In this document: positions 1-8,035 of the stretch, in pieces | How the letters are laid out: each line of letters begins with the position of its first letter | Position numbering within the stretch: the stretch's first letter is position 1 | Origin: JAADHY01 sp964428935 | GTDB lineage: Bacteria > Planctomycetota > Planctomycetia > Planctomycetales > Planctomycetaceae | NCBI GenBank assembly: GCA_964428935.1 | Contig: CAYSAG010000238.1 | Coordinates: 1 to 8,154, forward strand | Length of the DNA: 8,154 bases | Direction of reading: 5' to 3' | The notes under the pieces: model-generated | Seen by the model: only the letters and a program-made list of their open reading frames with translations | Told to the model about the DNA's origin: nothing | Database searches by the model: none | Made by a program: the position numbers and the translations under genes

Positions 1-279
1 AATCAACTGCTGCGTCGCGACCACGCTGGTGGCGAAGTAGGCGAGGTTGACCACCAGGTTCCAAAACAGAATGGCCGTCAGCAGTCGGTCCGGGTCGGAA
101 AGCAAACTGGCCGCCCGCCGCTCTCCCCGTCCCCCCGCGCGAAAACGACGCAGTTCGTCCAGCGTCAGAGAAAACAGAGCCGTCTCGCTGGAAGAAAAAA
201 AACCGGACGCACACAGCAAACACAGCATCGCTGCCAGCTCCAACAAGAACAGCGACGCTGCTTCCCAGTCACCGTCCAT
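1..279 (-). CDS. DUF21 (CNNM/CorC-type) membrane protein, N-terminal part, cut by the window edge
   Basis: On the minus strand an ATG at 279-277 opens a frame that stays open for 93 codons to the left edge, so the C-terminal part is missing. The N-terminus has a hydrophobic helix (about residues 8-28), then the family-typical stretch FFSSSETALFSLTLDELRR (27-45). A basic Arg/Gly loop follows (46-56), then a second hydrophobic segment containing AILFWNLVVNLAYFATSVV (69-87). The small-residue/E/TALFSL motif followed by an L-N-L-V-N type helix is characteristic of DUF21 proteins (CNNM transporters, CorB/CorC, 'hemolysin C' relatives), which are linked to divalent-cation homeostasis, usually with CBS domains further on. 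Those domains are outside the window. An in-frame stop at 297-295 leaves no room for an earlier ATG start. The ribosome binding site is weak. The gene lies 221 nt downstream of the permease gene on the same strand. Family assignment is fairly sure; exact function is not. Confidence 0.8.
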   Translation of the reverse strand, partial: MDGDWEAASLFLLELAAMLCLLCASGFFSSSETALFSLTLDELRRFRAGGRGERRAASLLSDPDRLLTAILFWNLVVNLAYFATSVVATQQLI

Positions 280-500
280 TGTGGGTCCAGAAGCTCAACA
301 AGGTCCCCAACCCGTCGGTCCTGCCCGTCCTCTGCGTTGCCGCGCTCCAGCCGTCGCCAGCACGACGGGCCGAGAACGTTCGGCCCCGTCCAGACGGGCC
401 GTCTGCTGCGGTGCACACGTCCGCGGCAAGGACAGAAATCGCCGTGGGTCCGCATGCCGGCAGGGCCGCTTTCGCGCCGACGTCGTTGACACTGCCTCTG
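280..500. other. Non-coding spacer between two minus-strand genes, with strong hairpins
   Basis: No convincing gene is present. The open frames crossing it (for example minus 492-295) encode Arg/Pro/Gly-rich peptides with no recognisable motif and look like by-products of high GC. The spacer holds a nested set of inverted repeats at 364-405, described separately. No T-tract follows the hairpins on either strand, so a canonical intrinsic terminator is not evident. Confidence 0.6.
364..405. repeat. Overlapping inverted repeats (competing hairpins)
   Basis: Segment A, GACGGGCCGA (364-373), is complementary to segment B, TCGGCCCCGTC (380-390), giving a 10-bp stem with one bulged C and a 6-nt loop. 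Segment C, GACGGGCCG (393-401), repeats the first nine bases of A and can pair with B instead. C also lies inside the 15-nt near-perfect palindrome CAGACGGGCCGTCTG (391-405). The transcript of either strand could therefore fold in mutually exclusive ways. The element lies after the permease stop codon and before the DUF21 gene, both on the minus strand. The pairing is read directly from the sequence; any regulatory role is inference. Confidence 0.55.
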
Positions 501-2249
501 CTAGCCTTGGTCGAGCGTCGTCCGGCCCAACGCCACGTCAAACTCACTGACCGCCGGCACCAACATGGCCAGTGTAGCAAAGCCGTAAGCGGTCGTAATG
601 GCCAGGCACACTCCCAACGTCCCGTTCAACAAGAATTCGGTAATTGCGTAGAACGTCAGAAACGGCAAAATGGCCGCCGAAATGGTCAAAGCCGCCGACG
701 GGTTCTTGTGAGTCAGCGAACCGTACAGCCCCAGACTCCCCAAACCAATAAACACCACAAAGCTTTGAAACTGCAGGAAAAACGACGACCGAGCTTCGAC
801 CAACAGCATCATGAAAATGAAAATCCCGACGAACAGGAAAAAGAGCGTTCCCAGGCTGTTCGCAATGGCTGCCCGTGAGTTGTCGTAGCTCAAACCCGAG
901 TGAAGTCCCAACATGGCCGAAAAAACGACCAAGACCAGGTAGCCGACGACGACGTACACGAAGGTCTCCCACCCGTACGTGCCGCGCCACGCCTCGTACG
1001 CCGCCAGCAACAACGGGACGGCAATCAGCTCCTTGCCGTTGTAGAGCGACCCGCCCAGCTTGCCGTAGACGAACTCTTTTGCCGTGACGTTCGTCGCCAA
1101 CAACAGCTCCAAGGTCCGGCCGTCCCGTTCCGAGGTCAGCGCCGTCACCGCTTGAGCGTTGATCAGCATCAGGCTCAAGACGCCCGTCAACACAATGGCC
1201 ATTCCCGCCGGTGAAATCATTCCCAACACCAGCTCGCCACTGCCTCTGGCACTGGCAGCGTACGCCACAATGACGCCTGCAATGACCACGTACGCCAGTT
1301 TGATGACAAAAACGCGCCGGCCGTACGCCCGCGTGCAAATCTCCCGCCAAATGATGGGCCGGTCCCAGACTCGTCGGTGCCGAACACGCCGGCGCCCTTG
1401 CTCGTCCGCACGCTTCGCCGACTCGTAAACCGCTCGTGACGGGTTCCACACTCGCAGACGGAGCACGGCGACCGCGTTCAGCACCAACGCCAAGAGCACC
1501 ATGCACACGACACTCGCCAGTGCCGTGCCCGCGACGCCGTGCAGACCTTGCGGAAAGCTGAGCGGTGCCAGCACCGCCAGCATGGCTCGGTAGGGGTTCA
1601 GCCAAGCCGCAACTGGACCAACCGTCGCGCTCCCAGCGGCAACTCGGACCGCCTCCACCAGACCCAGGTAGAGCATGCTTCCCACGACGGCAATGGCCAG
1701 CGTCTGAAAAGTCTTCTCCCTCCAAAATGCCACCAGGACCCCCCAACTGCCGGCTAGGTAGGCAGCCGCCACGCAAATGGCAAAGGACCAACCAATTTGC
1801 TGCAAGTCTACCCCGCCCAGCATGTGCACCAACACGAACACCGGCAGCGACGTAGCCAGCAGCACACCGACCAACAGCAGGCTGGAGAGCAGCTTGCCCA
1901 GCACGATTTCGCGATCGCGCAGGTCGGTCATGAGTAGGAGAACAAGTGTGTGACGGTCCTTCTCCTGGGCCACGTTGCCCGCCGCAAACAGCATCGAAAA
2001 GAAAATGGCCGAGGTCAGTTGCAGCAGCGAGAAAATCTGAAACAGCAGGCTGCCGAACCGCGCAAAGTCGCTGATGTTCCGCACCTCCTGCCAGCCGAAC
2101 GTTGCCTGTCCGGCTGTGTACATCAGCACAAAAAACAGCCCCACGTAGCCAGCCCGGACCAGGTAATGCCGAAGCTGGCGCGGGGCCGTCAGGACTTCGC
2201 GCGTGAAGATCGGACCGACGACACCAGCGCGTTGCACGACTGCGTCCAC
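501..2249 (-). CDS. ABC-2 type transporter permease, fused two-half form
   Basis: This is an integral inner-membrane protein, probably the permease of an ABC exporter; substrate unknown. The frame is open from an ATG at 2414 (637 aa). I prefer a GTG at 2249 (582 aa): family-like sequence begins just after it (VVGPIFTREVLTAPRQLRHY), AGAAGG lies 9 nt upstream, and the 55 extra residues look non-conserved. A TTG slightly upstream is also possible. With the GTG start, residues 34-47 begin the first membrane segment. The protein has two similar halves, each with a helix pair around a coupling-helix-like motif: QEKDRHTLVLLLMT (95-108) and SERDGRTLELLLAT (373-386), each followed within about ten residues by a GK. 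A basic cytoplasmic linker (about 275-300, RRRVRHRR) joins them, and roughly a dozen hydrophobic segments follow the pattern. No ATPase gene is adjacent, so the partner must be encoded elsewhere. It is divergent from ffs. Confidence 0.85.
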   Translation of the reverse strand: MDAVVQRAGVVGPIFTREVLTAPRQLRHYLVRAGYVGLFFVLMYTAGQATFGWQEVRNISDFARFGSLLFQIFSLLQLTSAIFFSMLFAAGNVAQEKDRHTLVLLLMTDLRDREIVLGKLLSSLLLVGVLLATSLPVFVLVHMLGGVDLQQIGWSFAICVAAAYLAGSWGVLVAFWREKTFQTLAIAVVGSMLYLGLVEAVRVAAGSATVGPVAAWLNPYRAMLAVLAPLSFPQGLHGVAGTALASVVCMVLLALVLNAVAVLRLRVWNPSRAVYESAKRADEQGRRRVRHRRVWDRPIIWREICTRAYGRRVFVIKLAYVVIAGVIVAYAASARGSGELVLGMISPAGMAIVLTGVLSLMLINAQAVTALTSERDGRTLELLLATNVTAKEFVYGKLGGSLYNGKELIAVPLLLAAYEAWRGTYGWETFVYVVVGYLVLVVFSAMLGLHSGLSYDNSRAAIANSLGTLFFLFVGIFIFMMLLVEARSSFFLQFQSFVVFIGLGSLGLYGSLTHKNPSAALTISAAILPFLTFYAITEFLLNGTLGVCLAITTAYGFATLAMLVPAVSEFDVALGRTTLDQG

Positions 2250-2606
2250 ACCCAACAACCTTCTGTAAGTCTTTTGACGAAAAAGAGATAGGAGGGACCA
2301 CGATCTTACGTCTGCCGCTCCAATAGCGTACGCCGGCCCGTTTCCCCCGTCAACCGACGGCAAGTCGCCGGCCCGTCGACCTACCAGGAGTAACGCCGAG
2401 CTGGCACGAATCATTGGACGATTCCCGCCAGTTCCGCTGCATTTCTCCTCGCCGTAGTGTTCCGCTCCGCCTGAATTCGCGCTCCTTCCTTAGCTGTTCC
2501 TGTCCCGGCCGCCGCCACACTGCCCGGACCTCGGCTCCTGGGGCTTTTCGGTGGTGCACAATGCCCAGCCTTGACCTGCCGTTCGCAGCGGCAATAATGG
2601 CCGACT
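2250..2606. other. Divergent spacer between the permease gene and ffs
   Basis: If the permease starts at 2249, this stretch is its leader plus the promoter region of ffs; 2250-2414 is open in the permease frame. A minus-strand ATG at 2442 follows GAGGAG closely (2450-2445) and opens a 30-codon frame that overlaps the possible upstream start of the permease. Its peptide shows nothing recognisable. No clear minus-strand promoter was found. The plus-strand promoter at 2571-2598 is listed separately. Confidence 0.45.
2571..2598 (+). promoter_or_regulatory. Sigma-70-type promoter for the SRP RNA gene
   Basis: TTGACC at 2571-2576 (5 of 6 matches to TTGACA) and AATAAT at 2593-2598 (5 of 6 to TATAAT) are separated by 16 bp. 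Transcription would start near 2605, about 10-15 nt before the base of the SRP RNA stem. A strong promoter is expected here because SRP RNA is made constitutively. The match was judged by eye only. Confidence 0.55.
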
Positions 2607-2617
2607 GTTGACACACC

Positions 2618-2740
2618 GCGCGGGGCGGGAGGCTATCTCCGAGTGCGGTGGGGCAGCGTGAACCGGGTCAGGTCCTAACGGAAGCAGCCCTAAGCGCCAC
2701 GCCTCAGGTGCACGAGGAGATAGCTTCCCGCCCCGTGTCG
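2618..2740 (+). ncRNA. ffs: Signal recognition particle RNA, small bacterial (4.5S) type
   Basis: The RNA partner of the Ffh GTPase, which delivers nascent membrane proteins to FtsY and the Sec translocon. The domain IV core is unmistakable: GGTCAGGTCC (2666-2675), a four-base loop, then GGAAGCAGCC (2680-2689), matching the invariant Ffh-binding symmetric and asymmetric loops. Inner helices can be drawn: GGG 2665-2667 with CCC 2688-2690, GCGTG 2656-2660 with CACGC 2698-2702, and GTGC 2643-2646 with GCAC 2710-2713. The ends form a long closing stem, 2622-2640 with 2716-2734, 19 bp with one G-U pair, extended by a few pairs outward. At about 120 nt with no Alu domain, this is the short form. 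The apical loop is TAAC (2676-2679) instead of the usual GGAA. TTTT at 2742-2745 follows the closing stem and may help termination. Exact ends are uncertain by a few bases. Confidence 0.93.
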
Positions 2741-2772
2741 CTTTTCAGACCCGCCCCGTCTCCTTTGCCCGA
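2727..2772 (+). repeat. Imperfect tandem repeat of the SRP RNA 3' strand
   Basis: CCCGCCCCGT occurs at 2727-2736, as the 3' strand of the SRP RNA closing stem, and again at 2750-2759. Aligned over a 23-base period (2727-2749 against 2750-2772), 17 of 23 positions match, including partial T-runs (CTTTTC and CCTTTG). The second copy could also pair with GGGGCGGG at 2622-2629. Confidence 0.5.
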
Positions 2773-2784
2773 CCGCTCCGCCCC

Positions 2785-2814
2785 CTGCCGTATCCTGCAG
2801 CCAGTTGGTATGAT
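2785..2814 (+). promoter_or_regulatory. Possible promoter in the dnaX leader
   Basis: TATGAT at 2809-2814 is a good -10 element (5 of 6), but the sequence 18 bp upstream, CTGCCG at 2785-2790, matches the -35 consensus at only three positions. dnaX may instead be transcribed by read-through from the ffs promoter. Weak call. Confidence 0.25.
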
Positions 2815-2930
2815 TGGTCTTCGGTGACTGCCGAAGTCGAGAGCCGCCTCGCTGCCGGTTCGAGACGCGCGGGACTGGTGGCGAGTTCCGCTCTTGCCGG
2901 AAATCGAGTCCACTCGGTGGAAGGAAAACC

Positions 2931-4913
2931 ATGGGCGTGCAAGGGGAGCACTACACCGTACTGGCTCGGCGGTTTCGTCCACAGACGTTCGACGAGGTGG
3001 TGGGCCAGGAGCACGTCGCTCGAGCCCTGCGGAACGCCATTCGCTCTGGACGGGTCGCTCACGCCTACCTCTTCGCCGGAGCCCGCGGCGTCGGCAAGAC
3101 GTCGATGGCCCGCATCTTGGCCAAAGCGCTGAATTGCCCGAACGTTCGAGACGGCGTCCCCTGCAACCAGTGCGAAATCTGCGAAAGCATTGCCAGTGGC
3201 AGCGACGTAGACGTGCTCGAAATCGACGGCGCCTCGAACCGGGGCATCGACGACATCCGCGCGCTCCGGGCCAACGTCAGCATCAAGTCGATGCGGTCCA
3301 ACTACAAGATTTACATCATCGACGAAGTCCACATGCTGACCAAGGAGGCATTCAACGCGCTGCTGAAGACGTTGGAAGAGCCTCCGCCGAACGTCAAGTT
3401 CGTCTTCTGCACGACCGAGCCGAACAAGGTCCCCGACACAATCCTTTCTCGGTGTCAACGCTTTGATTTCGCCTCCATCTCGTCCCGCAACATTGCCGAG
3501 CGTCTGCGACAGATTGCGCAGGTGGAAGGGGTCGAAGTGGAGCCGGAAGCGCTGGAGGTGGTGGCGCGTCGAGCCGCCGGTTCCATGCGCGACAGCCAGT
3601 CCCTGTTCGACCAACTGCTGGCTTTCGGCGGCGAGCGAATCACCGCCGACGACGCTCACCGCTTGTTCGGAACGGCTCCCGACGAACTCCTGGTCGACCT
3701 GGTCGGACACCTGATCGACCGCCAGCCGCTTCAAGCTTTGCAGCGACTGGACCAGACGCTCCAAACAGGAACGCAGGTCGGCGAACTGGCCGAGCAGCTG
3801 GTGTACTACTTTCGCGACCTGATGGTCCTGGCCTGTGGTGGTCGGCAGACGGAGCTGCAGAGTGTCGCGGAGTCGCACCGGGCGGAGTTGGCGGCTCATG
3901 CGGACCGTTGCGGGCTGAAGCGAGCCGTCGCGTCGCTCGAGATTCTGGCCGAAGCCACGTCGCGAATTCGACGGTCGACCAGCCCCCGTCCGCTGTTGGA
4001 GTTGGCACTGGTTCGGATCGCGACGCTCGAAGACTTGGACGCGCTGGACGCGCTTATCCACGGCCTGCAGTCCGGCGAGCTGGCACAAAGGCTGTCAGTC
4101 GTCAGCCTCAGCGACGCTTCTGCCCGCGCGACGTCGGGTCAGCAACCGAGTGGCGACGTGTCGGCTCCCACCGCGCCGCACGCCGAAACTCGCGACCATT
4201 CAGCTGGTGCCAGCGGCCGAGCTGCGACCACGGGCTCGGCCTCACGCTCGCCGACATCAGCCAGCTCCACGGCCGACCCCGCGGACCGTCCCACGAGTTT
4301 TCGGACGGCGGCTCGTGTAGCGACGAAACCGACCGGACGGGACGAAGCGAGCGACAACCAGTCCGGACCGGTGTCAGGCCAGCCCAGCGGTGCGTCCGAA
4401 GAAGACACGGCGGAGGAAGAAAGTTCGAGCGTTGTCGAACTGGAACCCGGCCAGGAGGACGCTGTCTTCTCGCAGCTGCTGCGGAGCGTCGAGCCGAAGA
4501 TTCGGCACCACCTTGGCTACGCGCAGGGAGCAGCAATTCGCGGACCAAACGTGCTAGAAATCAGCTTTCCGAAGGGCTATCATTTCAGCAAGCAGTACTG
4601 CGAACGGGCGGAGAACCGTCGAGCGATCGAGCAGGCTGTGTCCGAGATTGTCGGGCGGGGCGTCCGGCTGGAACTGCGAGTGCAAGAGGGTGCTGGTCCG
4701 GCAGCTTCAGACACCATGCTCCGAAACGCCGCGGCGCGCCGCCGCTTGGCCGAGGAAGTCCAAGATCCCTACGTCAGGAAAGTCATGGAGCTGTTTCGTG
4801 CCAGCGTGGCAAGGGTGGAGCCGGTCGCCGCGCCGAACGTCGGAACACATGGGGCGGAACTTGAGGGGGAGGAAGACGGTACGGAGGCTGACGATGAGAC
4901 GGATGCGGTTTGA
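2931..4913 (+). CDS. dnaX: DNA polymerase III subunit gamma/tau (clamp-loader ATPase)
   Basis: 660 aa. The subunit is the motor of the clamp loader that places the beta clamp on primed DNA, and in its tau form it tethers polymerase cores. The AAA+ module opens with VLARRFRPQTFDEVVGQEHV (10-29). Walker A GARGVGKT is at 50-57, zinc cysteines at C69, C78, C81 and C84, Walker B IIDEVH at 129-134, and the SRC arginine-finger motif at 173-175. The helical domain and collar reach about residue 375. A Ser/Ala/Thr/Pro-rich linker (about 390-500) follows, then a tau-type C-terminal domain (508-583, with a YCERAENRRAIEQ segment), a helix PYVRKVMELFRA (613-624) and an acidic tail. The ATG at 2931 is chosen because AAGGA lies 5 nt upstream and homology begins there; the frame is open further up to 2814. 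No poly-A slippery stretch for a programmed gamma frameshift was seen, so a single tau-length product is likely. Confidence 0.96.
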   Translation: MGVQGEHYTVLARRFRPQTFDEVVGQEHVARALRNAIRSGRVAHAYLFAGARGVGKTSMARILAKALNCPNVRDGVPCNQCEICESIASGSDVDVLEIDGASNRGIDDIRALRANVSIKSMRSNYKIYIIDEVHMLTKEAFNALLKTLEEPPPNVKFVFCTTEPNKVPDTILSRCQRFDFASISSRNIAERLRQIAQVEGVEVEPEALEVVARRAAGSMRDSQSLFDQLLAFGGERITADDAHRLFGTAPDELLVDLVGHLIDRQPLQALQRLDQTLQTGTQVGELAEQLVYYFRDLMVLACGGRQTELQSVAESHRAELAAHADRCGLKRAVASLEILAEATSRIRRSTSPRPLLELALVRIATLEDLDALDALIHGLQSGELAQRLSVVSLSDASARATSGQQPSGDVSAPTAPHAETRDHSAGASGRAATTGSASRSPTSASSTADPADRPTSFRTAARVATKPTGRDEASDNQSGPVSGQPSGASEEDTAEEESSSVVELEPGQEDAVFSQLLRSVEPKIRHHLGYAQGAAIRGPNVLEISFPKGYHFSKQYCERAENRRAIEQAVSEIVGRGVRLELRVQEGAGPAASDTMLRNAAARRRLAEEVQDPYVRKVMELFRASVARVEPVAAPNVGTHGAELEGEEDGTEADDETDAV

Positions 4914-5312
4914 CCGCTGACCGTCTCGACCGGCCAAGACGGCATTTCCCTTCCTGGTGAGTCTGCTTGTGCGTCGCTGTCCCGTGCGTTTGCCGTCCGG
5001 GCGGCGCACTTCTGCCAAGCCACTGTAGCAGCCAACCGTGTCGCTGGCTCGAGCTGGCCGATGGCCGATGAATCGGGCGTCCGGCCCGCGCGGTGGTCGA
5101 CCGAGCCGCCAGGCTCATTACCAGAACAAAACAATCAAAGCTCCGCCGCTGCGCGCCCCGCCGACGCCCGCTCAACGGCCAGGTCGACCGAGACCGACCG
5201 GCCGGCCGACGTGCTCGGAGCCGCTTGGCGCTGCGGCAAGTTCCGACACGGTTCGCGCCAACCGGGAGCAGGACGACAATCCGCCTGAGGAGAAAACGGG
5301 GGACCAGGTACG
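4914..5312. other. 399-nt intergenic stretch between dnaX and ybaB
   Basis: No gene can be supported. The frames crossing it (plus 5038-5316, 5061-5288 and 5093-5332; minus 5175-4783 and 5134-4769) give Arg/Pro/Ser-rich peptides with no motif, and none has a good ribosome binding site. What it does hold: a hairpin just after the dnaX stop (4921-4942), a stem AGCCA/TGGCT (5030-5034 with 5045-5049), an 11-bp direct repeat GGTCGACCGAG (5095-5105 and 5182-5192), and a short A-rich patch near 5120-5137. The gap is long for a gene pair that is usually close. Confidence 0.6.
4921..4950 (+). terminator. Weak terminator-like hairpin after dnaX
   Basis: CCGTCT (4921-4926) pairs with AGACGG (4937-4942) around a 10-nt loop, starting 8 nt after the dnaX stop codon. 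It is followed only by CATTTCCC, so the U-tract is poor. It may be a partial terminator or simply a 3'-end stabilising hairpin. Confidence 0.25.
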
Positions 5313-5666
5313 ATGATGAAAGGTCTGTCTGAACTAGCGGGGCTGCTGAAAACCTTCCAGGAGGCTCAGCGTCGGGTCGAGCAGTACCAGCAGGAGCTTT
5401 CCCGCATCCGGGTCGAGGGCACGGCGGGAGCAGGCATGGTCCGCGTGACGGCGAACGGCCTGATGAGGGTCCTTGAATGCCACATCGACCCGGCTCTTCT
5501 GGAAGACAACGACATCGAAATGCTGGAGCAGCTTCTGGTGGCCGCCGTCAACCAGGCTTTGGACAAGGCTCGAAGCGAGTCGGCTGGCGAGCTGGCGAAG
5601 GTCGCCGAAGAGATGCAAATTCCGGGACTGCGGGAATTCATCTCGAAGATGGATTCGGCAAAGTAG
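5313..5666 (+). CDS. ybaB: YbaB/EbfC family nucleoid-associated protein
   Basis: 117 aa, the usual family length. Proteins of this family form small DNA-binding dimers associated with the nucleoid, and their genes commonly sit between dnaX and recR. An N-terminal helix rich in Gln/Glu (about 5-33) is followed by the conserved beta segment VEGTAGAGMVRVTANG (34-49) and LECHIDPALLEDND (54-67). A helix then carries EMLEQLLVAAVNQALDKA (69-86), and the C-terminal tail includes IPGLREF (103-109). The start is ATG at 5313 (the next codon is also ATG), with GGGGGA at 5298-5303 as a plausible ribosome binding site. recR begins 13 nt after its stop codon, so the two are almost certainly co-transcribed. 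Nothing is missing or broken. Confidence 0.94.
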   Translation: MMKGLSELAGLLKTFQEAQRRVEQYQQELSRIRVEGTAGAGMVRVTANGLMRVLECHIDPALLEDNDIEMLEQLLVAAVNQALDKARSESAGELAKVAEEMQIPGLREFISKMDSAK

Positions 5667-5679
5667 GGCTCGGTGGCAA

Positions 5680-6303
5680 ATGGCACGCACGTCCGAGGTC
5701 AATTCGGGAATCTACGGCGAAGCGGTCGGCCGACTGATCGACCGCTTGGCGGCCCTGCCTGGGATCGGTCCAAAGTCGGCCGAGCGGCTGGCGAACTACC
5801 TGCTCTCGTGTGACCGCGACGAAGCCTTGGCACTGGCCGACGCGATCCGCGACGTGAAGCAGCGAGTCCGGCCGTGCCGAATTTGCTACTTCTACACAGA
5901 AAACGACGTTTGCAGTATTTGCAGGGACGCGCGTCGCAACCGGCAGGTCATCTGCGTGGTGGAACAGCCCAAAGACGTCATCACAATCGAAGGTTCAGGA
6001 GCCTACGACGGGCTGTACCACGTGCTGCTGGGGCACATCTCACCGCTGGAAGGGGTTGGACCGGAGGATCTCACGATCGACGCCCTGGTCAAACGGGTAC
6101 GCAACGGGAACGTGCGCGAAGTCATCATGGCCACCAATCCAACCGTCGAAGGAGACGGCACGGCCCTGTACATCTCGAACCTTCTGTCGGAATTGCCCGT
6201 AAAAATCACTCGCCTGGCCCGCGGGATCGCCTCCGGCAGTGTGCTAGAATTTGCCAACAAGAGCATGTTGGCCGATGCCCTTCGGTGTCGCCAGGACTTT
6301 TGA
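5680..6303 (+). CDS. recR: Recombination mediator protein RecR
   Basis: 207 aa, normal length. RecR forms a ring-shaped tetramer that works with RecO and RecF to load RecA on SSB-coated single-stranded gaps. Seen in order: a helix-hairpin-helix LAALPGIGPKSAERLA (23-38), a zinc finger with C66, C69, C78 and C81, and a Toprim domain (about 90-180). The Toprim domain shows VVEQPKD (93-99), YHVLLGHISPLEGVGPEDL (113-131) and ATNPTVEGDGTA (151-162, acidic E157 and D159). The C-terminal segment LARGIASGSVLEFAN (179-193) takes the place of the commoner GLPVGGDLEYAD type. The ATG at 5680 follows ybaB by 13 nt with a GGTGG a few bases upstream. The frame is open further up inside ybaB, but homology starts at this ATG. 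The rpoN start lies 21 nt downstream. Confidence 0.96.
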   Translation: MARTSEVNSGIYGEAVGRLIDRLAALPGIGPKSAERLANYLLSCDRDEALALADAIRDVKQRVRPCRICYFYTENDVCSICRDARRNRQVICVVEQPKDVITIEGSGAYDGLYHVLLGHISPLEGVGPEDLTIDALVKRVRNGNVREVIMATNPTVEGDGTALYISNLLSELPVKITRLARGIASGSVLEFANKSMLADALRCRQDF

Positions 6304-6324
6304 TTCTTGGGGAGCGACGGTGCC

Positions 6325-7818
<1,494 letters not shown>

Positions 7819-8035
7819 CATTCACCCGGCCCTGCCGCGCCCTGTCTCTCCGCGTCCCCTACGCCGGCCTCAGCTCGGCCTCCCTTCCCGTGATTCCATG
7901 GCCCAATCGACAGACCTTCTGACGCTTCCGTCAATCGAATTCCCGGACACTCCGGTCTGTGTGCCCGAAGCCGAGAGTTTCCTACTCTGACATCGGGTCT
8001 GGAAGTGTCAACGGGAGGACATCGAAGAGGATTCT
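7819..8035. other. Spacer downstream of rpoN
   Basis: No supported gene. A 30-codon frame from ATG 7899 to 7990 lacks a ribosome binding site and any motif. Two small perfect hairpins occur: TGACG/CGTCA with a CTTC loop (7920-7933) and CCGGA/TCCGG with a CAC loop (7943-7955). Neither is followed by a T-tract, so termination of the rpoN transcript here is possible but not shown. Confidence 0.5.

Noticed and set aside
269..580. Small minus-strand frames between the permease and DUF21 genes (also 295-492 and 165-455)
   Set aside because: Arg/Gly/Pro-rich, overlapping the real genes or each other, with no recognisable sequence.
544..2301. 585-codon minus-strand frame overlapping the permease gene in another frame
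   Set aside because: The product is Gly/Arg/His/Ala-rich without hydrophobic pattern or motif, while the overlapping frame gives a clear membrane protein.
2402..2417. Sigma-54-like promoter TGGCACG...TTGG
   Set aside because: The distance between the GG and the -12 element is one base off, and the required GC dinucleotide is missing.
2608..2613. Perfect -35 hexamer TTGACA just before the SRP RNA
   Set aside because: A matching -10 would fall inside the SRP RNA stem and give no full RNA; the upstream pair at 2571-2598 fits better.
2745..4088. 447-codon minus-strand open frame opposite dnaX
   Set aside because: It lies entirely antisense to a gene with full family motifs, its product is Gln/Arg/Val-rich with no domain, and long antisense frames are common in GC-rich genes.
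7920..7955. Two short perfect hairpins downstream of rpoN as an intrinsic terminator
   Set aside because: Stems are only 5 bp and no T-tract follows either of them.
7899..7990. 30-codon frame after rpoN
   Set aside because: No ribosome binding site, no motif, and its length is unremarkable by chance.
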